A stretch of 18,700 nt of DNA from Gammaproteobacteria bacterium. GTDB lineage: Bacteria > Pseudomonadota > Gammaproteobacteria > Steroidobacterales > Steroidobacteraceae. Within the stretch, counting starts at the first letter, position 1. Every line of letters begins with the position of its first letter. The position numbers were made by a program, and so were the translations under genes. The stretch covers positions 1 through 18,700 of the forward strand of contig VBNP01000067.1 of NCBI GenBank assembly GCA_005877965.1, read 5' to 3'. Positions 6,250 to 13,546 of this stretch are shown piece after piece. The notes beneath the pieces were generated by a model that was not told the DNA's origin, did no database searches, and saw nothing but the letters and a program-made list of their open reading frames with translations.

Positions 6250-6920
6250 ACATCGAGCCTCCCGCGATGCCGTACGACTTCGCCGATCTCGAGCCCGCGA
6301 TGTCGCGGGACACGCTGGTGTTCCACTTCCTGCGGCACCAGCGCGTGTGCTTCGACCGCATGCTGGCGATGGTGCGCGGCGGCGAGCTCGAGGCGCTGCC
6401 CCTGGATGAGTTGATTCGTGTAACCGAACGTAATCCGGCGCAACACCTGCTGTATCGCTACGCCGCGGAAGTCTGGAATCACAATCTGTTCTGGCGCTCG
6501 ATGCGCCCGCGCGGCGGCGGCGCGGCGCACGGAGCGGTCGGTGAGCACATCCGCACGCGGTTCGGCTCGTACGAGCATTTCGCGCGCGAATTCAAGGAGG
6601 CCGCCGGCGCTCAATTTGGCAGCGGCTGGTTGTGGCTGGTGTGGCGGGACGATGCGCTCGAGATCGTCGCGACCAGCAACGCCGGCACACCGCTGGTGCG
6701 CGGTGACACGGCGATCCTGGCGCTTGACCTGTGGGAACACGCCTACTACCTGGATCACCAGAACCGCCGCGCCGCGTACGTGACCGCGTTCCTCGAGGAG
6801 CTGGTCAACTGGGATTTCGCCAATCGCACGCTCGCGAACCTGGCCGTGAACTCCGACGCGCCTGCGGCGCGTGTGCGCACGGTGACCGAGACCGACCGCG
6901 GCCACCTGAGCGTGCGCTGA
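6246..6920 (+). CDS. Divergent Fe/Mn-type superoxide dismutase homologue
   Basis: This 224-residue protein has the complete SodA/SodB fold signature. The four metal ligands align as His27 (VFHFLRH), His79 (EVWNHNLFW), Asp161 and His165 (LDLWEHAYYLD). GSGWLWLVW and TSNAGTPL also match iron dismutases. Second-shell residues are unusual. The FeSOD active-site Gln (E. coli Gln69, in AAQVWNH) is Glu75 here. The gateway Tyr (E. coli Tyr34) aligns with Cys35. The alternative Gln of MnSOD is also missing, because SNAGTPL has Ala there. His31 (E. coli His30) and the Tyr pair after WEHA are kept. Length exceeds the usual 193 or so through a longer helix before the second ligand and a C-terminal tail of about 22 residues. 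There is no signal peptide, so it should be cytoplasmic. Catalysis as a true dismutase is uncertain. Confidence 0.88.
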   Translation: MNIEPPAMPYDFADLEPAMSRDTLVFHFLRHQRVCFDRMLAMVRGGELEALPLDELIRVTERNPAQHLLYRYAAEVWNHNLFWRSMRPRGGGAAHGAVGEHIRTRFGSYEHFAREFKEAAGAQFGSGWLWLVWRDDALEIVATSNAGTPLVRGDTAILALDLWEHAYYLDHQNRRAAYVTAFLEELVNWDFANRTLANLAVNSDAPAARVRTVTETDRGHLSVR

Positions 6921-6939
6921 GCCGGCTGCGCACCATCGC

Positions 6940-8682
6940 TCACAGGCTCCCCGCCACCCGCACGCGGTGCGGATGGTAGGGCAGCACCTCGACGATCTCA
7001 CCCTCGGCGAGTCGCTGCTGTACGCCGCGCCAGAATGCTGCGGTGAGAATCTCCCCGTGCAGGCGCAGGAGCGCGGCGCGCTGGGCATCGTTCAAGCCCA
7101 GAAACCGAATGAATGACTCGGGGAAGACGTCGTTCTCACCCACGTAGAACCAGGCTTCGCCGCGCATCTCATCCTCGAGGCTGGTGGCCTGCGGCAGGTC
7201 GCGGAAGTTGCAGTCGGTAACCCGACACAGCTCGTCGTAGTCGTAGAAGATCACGCGACCGTGGCGCGTGACACCGAAATTCTTCAGCAGCAGGTCACCG
7301 GGAAAGATGTTGGTGTAGGCGAGATCACGGATGCATTGTCCGTAATCAAGCACCACGCGCTCGGCAGCTTCGGCGGGAGTGCTGCGCAGGAACAGGTTGA
7401 GCGGCGTCATGCGCCGCTCGATATACATGTGATCGAACACCAGGTTTGCGCCGTCCTCGTGCACGGTGTGCGCCGCTTCGCGCCGCAGCTCATCCAGCAG
7501 CTCGGGGGCAAAGCGCGCGCGTGGGAAGCGCAGGCGCCGGAATTCCTGGGCGTCCACCAGCCGTCCGGCCCGGTCGTGGATGAAGACCATCTGATACTTG
7601 GCGAGCACCTCTTCGCGCAGCACGGTCTTGGGATGGGGGAAGCGGTCGCGGATCACCTTGAAGACGACGTCGAAGGAGGGCAGGGTGAAGCACACCATGA
7701 CCAGGCCGCGCTCCCCGGGCGCGTGCGCGAACAGATCCTGGGTGTGCTCGAGGTGACGCATCAGCTCGCGGTAACGCTCGGTCTTGCCCTGCTTGGCGCG
7801 CCCCAGCACGGTGAACAGCTCGCTCACCGGTTTGCGCGGCATGATCGCCTTCAGGAACACCACGGCCTCGGCGACGCGCTCGAGATCGACGTGGAAGTAG
7901 GAGCGGGTGAAGCTGAACACAATGCTGACGTCGTCTTCCGCTAGCATCACGGCATCCACGAGCATGCCGCTGTCGGTGTTCTTGAGCGCGATCACCAGCG
8001 GCAACACGAACTCGCGCCCCACCACGCGGCCGACGACGTAGGCGCGCGAGATCTGGTAGAACACCGGCCGGATCACCTCGACCCGCTCGACATCGCGCCG
8101 TTGCCCGCTGGCGGGCAGGTGGGCGCGCACCTCGGCGGCGACGTGCGCGATGCTGTTGTCCAGATCGCGCCATGGCGAGCGGAAGCGCACGTCCCCCAGC
8201 AGATCCTCGAACAGCAGCGACAGGGAGCCGTGATTGACATAGGTGTTGGTGCCCACCGCGGACTGCAGGCTCGCCAGCGGATCCAGATCGGTGGCGACAA
8301 ACTCGATGTCAGGTGCGACGCCCACCGTGCCGAACAGCCTGCGGCTGATGGAGCTGAAGAAGGTCTTGGTGAACTCCGGATCCGCCAGCTCGGTGATCCG
8401 CGCGGCGAACGCGCCATGGATCTGCCGCCACAGGTCGCGATCGAACGCCTGCGCCCCGAGCCTGAGCCGCAGCTCCGCGATCGTCTGGTTTACGAAGCGG
8501 TCGTACAGTCCGATGCGCTCGATGGCGTCCTGCTGGCTGCCGCGCCAGTCGCGTCCGTCGAAGCGCAGCGGCGCGCGGCGCGTGATGGCGCGGAACTCCG
8601 CGTTGTAATGGGCGAAGGCATCCACGATCTGGCGGGCGCAGTCCTGCGCCAGTGCGGAAGCTGCGTCAGCGGAGCGGGGCAT
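6940..8682 (-). CDS. aceK: Isocitrate dehydrogenase kinase/phosphatase
   Basis: This 580-residue cytoplasmic bifunctional enzyme (E. coli AceK has 578) phosphorylates isocitrate dehydrogenase to divert isocitrate into the glyoxylate shunt, and also removes the phosphate. The regulatory half carries YVNHGSLSLLFEDLLGDVRF. The kinase half carries VFKVIRDRFPHPKT, the YIERRMTPLN stretch, and IFPGDLLLKNFGVTRHGRV with the presumed catalytic Asp463, then FYDYDE. The ATG at 8682 lies 15 bases after the Nudix gene stop, and the gene is third in the icd cluster. Unlike in E. coli it is not beside aceA and aceB within this window. It converges on the dismutase gene with a 19-base gap and no obvious terminator. 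Confidence 0.96.
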   Translation of the reverse strand: MPRSADAASALAQDCARQIVDAFAHYNAEFRAITRRAPLRFDGRDWRGSQQDAIERIGLYDRFVNQTIAELRLRLGAQAFDRDLWRQIHGAFAARITELADPEFTKTFFSSISRRLFGTVGVAPDIEFVATDLDPLASLQSAVGTNTYVNHGSLSLLFEDLLGDVRFRSPWRDLDNSIAHVAAEVRAHLPASGQRRDVERVEVIRPVFYQISRAYVVGRVVGREFVLPLVIALKNTDSGMLVDAVMLAEDDVSIVFSFTRSYFHVDLERVAEAVVFLKAIMPRKPVSELFTVLGRAKQGKTERYRELMRHLEHTQDLFAHAPGERGLVMVCFTLPSFDVVFKVIRDRFPHPKTVLREEVLAKYQMVFIHDRAGRLVDAQEFRRLRFPRARFAPELLDELRREAAHTVHEDGANLVFDHMYIERRMTPLNLFLRSTPAEAAERVVLDYGQCIRDLAYTNIFPGDLLLKNFGVTRHGRVIFYDYDELCRVTDCNFRDLPQATSLEDEMRGEAWFYVGENDVFPESFIRFLGLNDAQRAALLRLHGEILTAAFWRGVQQRLAEGEIVEVLPYHPHRVRVAGSL

Positions 8683-8697
8683 GAGGACCGCGGACCC

Positions 8698-9333
8698 TCA
8701 ATCGAAGTCGGTCGGCAGGCCTGGGTTGAGCCGGTGTTCGTACAGCCGCTCGATCTGCGGACCGAGGACACGGCCGGTGGACAGCTGCGGCAGGGCGCGC
8801 ACCGGGAAAAACGCTACCGCGTCGGTTTCGGGGCCGGGAAAAGGGCTGCCGCCGGTGAGCTCGCACACGAAGAACAGCTTGTAGATGTGATACACGCCCG
8901 GCGGATGTGGATGGCGGTTCTTGTCCACCAGGGCGGCGAGCTTGACGGCGCGGGCGCGGTAGCCCGATTCCTCGTGGATTTCGCGCGCCACGGCCTCCGA
9001 GGGCGCATCGTTCACGTCCACCCAGCCGCCCGGCAGAGTCCACCGGCCATCGCTCCGTTCGCGCACCAGCAGCACCTGATCGCCGTCGAACAGACCGCCG
9101 CGTACGTCGACTTTGGGCGTGGCATAGCCGCGCTCACCCTCCCACAAGGCGCGCGCCCGGTCGGCGGGAATCTCCAGCTCGAGAGACACCATGTCGGCCG
9201 CCAGCTCCTGCAGCCGGGTGTAGCGCTCGCGATCGAACGGATCGCGGCTGAACGTCAAGCCGTTCTGCGCGATGGCCTGCAGCTGGCGCGCCCAGCCGAG
9301 CTTCTTCGCCAGCGGCGTGCCCGGACCGCTCAT
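8698..9333 (-). CDS. Nudix hydrolase with N-terminal Nudix_N_2-type domain
   Basis: This 211-residue protein has a helical N-terminal region (about residues 8-65: AKKLGWARQLQAIAQNGLTF and the following helix with DPFDRERY). That type is found before Nudix domains of the ADP-ribose/nucleoside-diphosphate-sugar pyrophosphatase kind. The Nudix box spans Gly103 to Tyr125 (GWVDVND, then REIHEESGY) and fits Gx5Ex7REUxEExGU, except that the first Glu is Asp109. The metal-binding EE pair (121-122) is intact. Hydrolysis of ADP-ribose, NADH or a related dinucleotide is the likely reaction; the substrate is not determinable. It lies between icd and aceK on the same strand, 24 bases after icd, so it is probably co-transcribed. 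The ribosome binding site is poor. Confidence 0.88.
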   Translation of the reverse strand: MSGPGTPLAKKLGWARQLQAIAQNGLTFSRDPFDRERYTRLQELAADMVSLELEIPADRARALWEGERGYATPKVDVRGGLFDGDQVLLVRERSDGRWTLPGGWVDVNDAPSEAVAREIHEESGYRARAVKLAALVDKNRHPHPPGVYHIYKLFFVCELTGGSPFPGPETDAVAFFPVRALPQLSTGRVLGPQIERLYEHRLNPGLPTDFD

Positions 9334-9357
9334 GACAGGCGCACCGGCCCCGGGCGC

Positions 9358-10665
9358 CTAGAGGTTGCGGATCAGCGCATCGCCAAACGCGCTGGTCGAC
9401 ACTTCCCGTGCCCCTTCCATGAGTCGTGCGAAGTCGTAGGTGACGACTTTCTCCCCGATCGTCCGGTCCATGGCGCCGATGATGGCATCGGCCGCTTCGA
9501 CCCAACCCATGTAACGGAACATCATCTCTCCGGACAGGATCAACGAGCCCGGATTCACCCGGTCGAGATTCGCATACTTGGGCGCCGTGCCGTGCGTCGC
9601 CTCGAACACGGCGTGCCCGGTGAGGTAGTTGATATTGCCGCCCGGGGCGATGCCGATGCCGCCGACCTGCGCCGCCAGCGCATCCGAGAGATAGTCGCCG
9701 TTGAGATTGAGCGTCGCAATGACGTCGAACTCCTCGGTACGGGTCAGCACCTGCTGTAGCGTGATGTCGGCGATGGCGTCCTTGATGATGATGCGTCCGG
9801 CCTTGCGGGCGGCGTCCATTTCCGCGTTGGCGTCCTTCTCACCGTTGGCCGCCTTGGTGCGCTCCCACTGCTCCCAGGTGTAGGTGTGGGAGGCAAACTC
9901 ACGCTCGGCGAGCTGATAGCCCCAGTTGCGGAATGCGCCTTCGGTGAACTTCTGGATATTGCCCTTGTGAACCAGCGTCAGGCTCTTGCGCCCGTTGGCG
10001 ATGGTGTAGCCGATCGCGGCACGGATGAGACGCTCCGACCCTTCCTTCGACACCGGCTTGATGCCGATGCCGGAGCTTTCCGGAAAGCGGATCTTGGCAT
10101 ACGCCTTGGGGAAGGCCTGGCGGAACAGCTCGAGAAACTTCCGGTTGTCGGGGCTGCCGGCCTCGAATTCGATGCCGGTATAGATGTCCTCGGTGTTCTC
10201 ACGGAAGATTACCATGTCGACTTTTTCGGGATGCCGGACGGGCGAGGGCACGCCCCGGTACCAGCGCACCGGGCGCAGGCACACAAACAGGTCGAGCATC
10301 TGACGCAGCGCCACGTTGAGCGAGCGGATGCCGCCACCGATCGGGGTGGTGAGCGGTCCCTTGATGGACACGAGATACTCGCGGCAGGCGGCCACCGTCT
10401 CCTCCGGCAGCCAGGTGTTGAACAGCTTGTTGGACTTCTCTCCCGCGTAGACCTCCATCCAGTGGATGCGCCGCTTGCCGCCGTAGGCCTTGGCCACCGC
10501 GGCGTCCATGACGCGCACGCTGGCGCGCCAGATGTCGGGGCCCGTGCCGTCACCCTCGATGAATGGAACGATCGGGTTCGGCGGGACCAGCACTTTGCCG
10601 TTGCTGATGGTGATCTTCGCGCCCTGGGCGGGCGGCGTGACCTTGGGGCTGGCGGCCGTGGACAT
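9358..10665 (-). CDS. icd: NADP-dependent isocitrate dehydrogenase
   Basis: This 435-residue TCA-cycle enzyme oxidatively decarboxylates isocitrate to 2-oxoglutarate. The AceK target is Ser115 in GGGIRSLNVALRQ (E. coli Ser113). NADP specificity residues are all present at a constant offset from the E. coli enzyme: Lys363, Tyr364 and Val370 in HGTAPKYANLDRV, and Tyr410 and Arg414 in VTYDFARLM. The substrate motif FRENTEDIYTGIEFE is also present. The ATG at 10665 has an AGGAG ribosome binding site about eight bases upstream. The N-terminal extension of about 19 residues relative to E. coli is low in complexity. It is the first gene of a - strand cluster with a Nudix gene and its own regulator aceK. 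Confidence 0.97.
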   Translation of the reverse strand: MSTAASPKVTPPAQGAKITISNGKVLVPPNPIVPFIEGDGTGPDIWRASVRVMDAAVAKAYGGKRRIHWMEVYAGEKSNKLFNTWLPEETVAACREYLVSIKGPLTTPIGGGIRSLNVALRQMLDLFVCLRPVRWYRGVPSPVRHPEKVDMVIFRENTEDIYTGIEFEAGSPDNRKFLELFRQAFPKAYAKIRFPESSGIGIKPVSKEGSERLIRAAIGYTIANGRKSLTLVHKGNIQKFTEGAFRNWGYQLAEREFASHTYTWEQWERTKAANGEKDANAEMDAARKAGRIIIKDAIADITLQQVLTRTEEFDVIATLNLNGDYLSDALAAQVGGIGIAPGGNINYLTGHAVFEATHGTAPKYANLDRVNPGSLILSGEMMFRYMGWVEAADAIIGAMDRTIGEKVVTYDFARLMEGAREVSTSAFGDALIRNL

Positions 10666-10821
10666 GAGGTGTTCTCCTGGGGGAGTCGCCGGCTGCGTGG
10701 GGCGACGCCGGGGCGGGGAATGCTAGCACACGCCAGGCGCAGCACGCGGCGCGTACCCGCGGGCGTGCCCGTATGAGAGACTGCCGCGCGGCTTACGCGT
10801 TGGGGGGCAACTAAGAAGCGT
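10666..10821. promoter_or_regulatory. Divergent promoter region between icd and the permease gene
   Basis: This 156-base gap must hold promoters for both directions. Toward icd, an extended -10-like TGC-TAGCAT can be read on the - strand (hexamer 10720-10725), without a convincing -35. The gap also has an inverted repeat, GCACGC (10742-10747) and GCGTGC (10763-10768), and an 8-bp palindrome CCCGCGGG (10756-10763). These could be operator sites. Nothing here can be assigned to a named regulator, and no coding frame is evident. Confidence 0.4.
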
Positions 10822-12309
10822 ATGTCCTACACAGTTAATAAGAGTAACGGGGCGGCGGCCGCCAAACCATCGCTCCTGCGGCAGCTGTGCGCGGTGCGGC
10901 CGATCGACCCGGCAGATTTCTCCGGCAAGAGCCGCCTGAAGCAGGTGCTGAGCGCGCGGGCGCTCATCGCCATTGGCCTGGGAGCCACCATCGGCTCGGG
11001 CATTTTCGTGCTCACCGGCACGGTCGCCGCGAACCACTCAGGGCCTGCGATCACGCTCTCGCTCCTGATCGCCGCCTTCGGCGGCGGACTCGCCGCGTTG
11101 TGCTACTCGGAATTCGCCACTTTCCTGCCGGTGCCCGGCAGCGCCTACAGCTATACGTACGCGACGCTCGGCGAGTCGCTCGCCTGGTTCATCGGCTGGA
11201 ATCTGCTGCTCGAGTACGCGATATCGGCCTCCGCGGTGGCGGTAAGCTGGTCCGCATACGTCGTGAGTCTGCTTCACGACGCGCATATCCAGCTGCCGGC
11301 GTTACTCGTCAACGCTCCGCTCGCGCTCGATGCGCACGATCACGTGGTTGCCACGGGCGCCCTCATCAACGTGCCGGCGGTGCTGATCATCGCCGCCATG
11401 ACGGCGCTGCTGTACGTTGGTGTGCGCGGCTCGGCCGGCGCCAACACGATCATGGTGACTCTCAAGGTCGCCATTATCGTGATCATCGTCATTGCGGGCC
11501 TCAAGTACGTCGACCCCGCGAACTGGCATCCGTACGTGCCGCCTAACACCGGGGTCCGCGGTCATTTCGGCTGGACCGGGGTGATGCAAGGCGCGGCCAT
11601 CATCTTCTTCTCCTATGTCGGTTTCGATACGGCCTCGACGACCGCGCTCGAGGCGCGCAACCCGCAGCGCGACCTGCCGCTCGGTATCATCGGCGCGCTG
11701 GTCATCTCGGCCGTACTGTATGTCGCGATGGCCACGGTCCTGACGGGCATGGTGCCGTTCCAGAAACTTGATTCCGATGCACCGGTGGCCGTGGCACTCG
11801 ACGCCCACCCGCAGCTCGTCTGGCTGTCGTGGATTCTCAAGGTAGGCGTCATCGCCGGGATGACCTCCGTCATCCTCACTTCGCTCCTCGGGCAACCGCG
11901 CATACTGCTTTCGATGGCGGACGATGGGCTGCTGCCACCCTTTATGAGCCGTTGCCATCCGCGCTTCAAGACCCCGCACGTGTCCACGGTGATCACCGGG
12001 GTGTTCGCGGCGCTGATCGCCGCAATCTTTCCGCTCGACCTGCTCGCGGATCTCATTTCCATGGGCATCCTGCTGGCGTTCGCCGTGGTGTGCCTCGGGG
12101 TGCTGGTGTTGCGCTATACGCGGCCGGATGCCCCGCGGCCGTTTCGCGTGCCCTGGGCACCCGTTACCTGCGTGACGGGCACGGTTGTGTGTCTGGGCAT
12201 GACCTACTACCTCTCGCGCGAGACCTGGGCACGGCTCGTGATCTGGACCGCGCTCGGCATGTCCATCTACGCCTTCTACGGATTCAAGCACAGCCGCCTG
12301 CGCCAATGA
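10822..12309 (+). CDS. APC-superfamily amino-acid permease (cationic amino-acid transporter-like)
   Basis: This 495-residue inner-membrane transporter has about twelve hydrophobic segments. The broken first helix carries the APC substrate-binding motif GLGATIGSGIFVLTG (about residues 52-66). Other family features are SYTYATLGESLAWFIGWNLLLEYA and FFSYVGFDTASTTALEARNPQRDLP, typical of the cationic amino-acid transporter (CAT/YfnA-like) branch. The ATG at 10822 has only a weak ribosome binding site (AAGAAG). The last gene bases overlap the agmatine deiminase start as ATGA (12306-12309). That coupling suggests the substrate is agmatine, arginine or a related cation, which is inference; the family also includes carriers for neutral amino acids. 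Confidence 0.9.
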   Translation: MSYTVNKSNGAAAAKPSLLRQLCAVRPIDPADFSGKSRLKQVLSARALIAIGLGATIGSGIFVLTGTVAANHSGPAITLSLLIAAFGGGLAALCYSEFATFLPVPGSAYSYTYATLGESLAWFIGWNLLLEYAISASAVAVSWSAYVVSLLHDAHIQLPALLVNAPLALDAHDHVVATGALINVPAVLIIAAMTALLYVGVRGSAGANTIMVTLKVAIIVIIVIAGLKYVDPANWHPYVPPNTGVRGHFGWTGVMQGAAIIFFSYVGFDTASTTALEARNPQRDLPLGIIGALVISAVLYVAMATVLTGMVPFQKLDSDAPVAVALDAHPQLVWLSWILKVGVIAGMTSVILTSLLGQPRILLSMADDGLLPPFMSRCHPRFKTPHVSTVITGVFAALIAAIFPLDLLADLISMGILLAFAVVCLGVLVLRYTRPDAPRPFRVPWAPVTCVTGTVVCLGMTYYLSRETWARLVIWTALGMSIYAFYGFKHSRLRQ

Positions 12310-13469
12310 CCGAGACGCTGCCGGGCACCCCCGCCGCGGATGGCTTCCGCATGCCGGCGGAATTCGAGCCGCACGCGGGCTGCTGGATGCTGTGGCCGGA
12401 GCGGCCGGACAACTGGCGCGAGGCGGCGCGGCCGGCGCAGCTGGCATTCGTGGAGGTGGCGGCGGCCATCACGCAATTCGAGCCGGTCACGGTCGGGGTG
12501 TCGACCCCGCATTACCCGACCGCGCGTGCGCTGCTGCCCGAGCGCGTGCGGGTGGTGGAAATGGCGCACGATGATGCCTGGATGCGTGACGTCGGGCCCA
12601 CCTGCGTGGTGGATGCCCGCGGCACCGTACGGGGAGTCGACTGGCGCTTCAACGCCTGGGGCGGCCTGGCCGGGGGGCTGTATTTTCCCTGGGACCAGGA
12701 TGATCTCGTGGCGCGCAAGGCGCTGGAGATCGAGAGGCTCGACCGCTACCGCGCCCCGCTGGTGAACGAAGGCGGCGCGATCCACGTCGACGGTGAGGGT
12801 ACGGCGCTCGTCACCGAGGAATGTCTGCTGAGCGCCAATCGCAATCCGCGGCTCGGGCGCGAGAGCATCGAGCGCGGCCTGCGCGACTACCTGGGTGTGA
12901 GCCAGGTCATCTGGCTCGGCAAGGGAGTGTTCAACGATGAGACCGGCGGGCACGTCGACAATCTCGCGTGTTTCGTGCGCCCCGGCGAAGTGTGCCTGAC
13001 GTGGACCGATCGCCGGCGCGATCCGCAGTATGCGATCTCACTGGATGCCTGGGAGCGCTTGCATGAGGCGCGCGATGCCCGGGGGCGGCGGCTCAAGGTG
13101 CAACGCCTGCCGATGCCCGGCCCGCTCAGCCTTGGTGCGCGCGAGGCCGCCGGGGTCGTCGCCCGCCAGGGCACCCGCGGGCGTGTCGCCGGGGAGCGAC
13201 TCGCGGGGAGCTACGTGAACTTCTACATCGCCAACGGCGGCATCATCATGCCGCTGCTGGATGCACGCACCGACCGGGCCGCGGCACGACGTCTGAAGAG
13301 CCTGTTCCCGGCGCGCCGCGTGGTGGGCGTGCCGGCGCGCGAAATCCTGCTGGGGGGCGGCAACATCCACTGCATCACTCAGCAGGTACCCGCAGCCCGA
13401 ATGAGCCGACAGCGAGCGCCCGTCCACGCTGGCGGCGGCCGACGGGCAGTGCGCCGCCACGGCAGTTAA
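12306..13469 (+). CDS. aguA: Agmatine deiminase
   Basis: This 387-residue enzyme hydrolyses agmatine to N-carbamoylputrescine and ammonia, the first step of the two-step route to putrescine. Its start, PAADGFRMPAEFEPHAGCWMLWPER cut here to its recognisable parts PAADGFRMP and WMLWPER, matches the Pseudomonas AguA type. Catalytic residues of the guanidine-modifying family are visible: Asp95 (DDAWMRDVGP), Glu in VNEGGAIHVDGEG, His216 (ETGGHVDN) and the nucleophile Cys356 (GGGNIHCITQQ). The ATG at 12306 overlaps the permease stop, so the two are probably co-translated. The family normally ends about a dozen residues after the Cys. Here a basic, low-complexity tail of roughly 20 extra residues follows. 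The partner AguB (N-carbamoylputrescine amidase) is not in the window. Confidence 0.95.
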   Translation: MTETLPGTPAADGFRMPAEFEPHAGCWMLWPERPDNWREAARPAQLAFVEVAAAITQFEPVTVGVSTPHYPTARALLPERVRVVEMAHDDAWMRDVGPTCVVDARGTVRGVDWRFNAWGGLAGGLYFPWDQDDLVARKALEIERLDRYRAPLVNEGGAIHVDGEGTALVTEECLLSANRNPRLGRESIERGLRDYLGVSQVIWLGKGVFNDETGGHVDNLACFVRPGEVCLTWTDRRRDPQYAISLDAWERLHEARDARGRRLKVQRLPMPGPLSLGAREAAGVVARQGTRGRVAGERLAGSYVNFYIANGGIIMPLLDARTDRAAARRLKSLFPARRVVGVPAREILLGGGNIHCITQQVPAARMSRQRAPVHAGGGRRAVRRHGS

Positions 13470-13493
13470 GTTAACAGCGGGCACAGGCGCCGT

Positions 13494-13522
13494 CGGTCCC
13501 GAGCGACAGGACCGTGGGACCG
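13494..13522. repeat. CGGTCC / GGACCG repeats before the subtilase gene
   Basis: CGGTCC at 13494-13499 can pair with either of two direct copies of GGACCG, at 13509-13514 and 13517-13522. The longer pairing is CGGTCCC with GGGACCG (13516-13522). The two hairpins would exclude each other. There is no T-rich tail, so it is not an intrinsic terminator. It could be a regulator site or leader structure in the 77-base gap between aguA and the subtilase, or chance in GC-rich DNA. Confidence 0.4.
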
Positions 13523-13546
13523 GAACTTGCGGTATCGTTCTCACGC

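Noticed and set aside
8101..9759. Long open frame (552 codons) on the + strand opposite aceK, the Nudix gene and icd
   Set aside because: It spans three confidently identified opposite-strand genes and their boundaries, and its composition is typical of an antisense frame. No domain is visible.
11829..12305. Upstream extension of the aguA frame, suggesting a fusion protein
   Set aside because: It is the permease gene read out of phase. AguA homology begins at ATG 12306, with the ATGA overlap.
11302..12447. Long - strand frame opposite the APC permease
   Set aside because: The His/Arg/Asp-rich product has no hydrophobic or domain pattern, whereas the + strand frame has clear transporter motifs.
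1..13469. A single polyamine gene island linking potH/potI with the permease-aguA pair
   Set aside because: The two loci are separated by about 9.8 kb of unrelated genes on both strands, so a joint system is not supported by the sequence.
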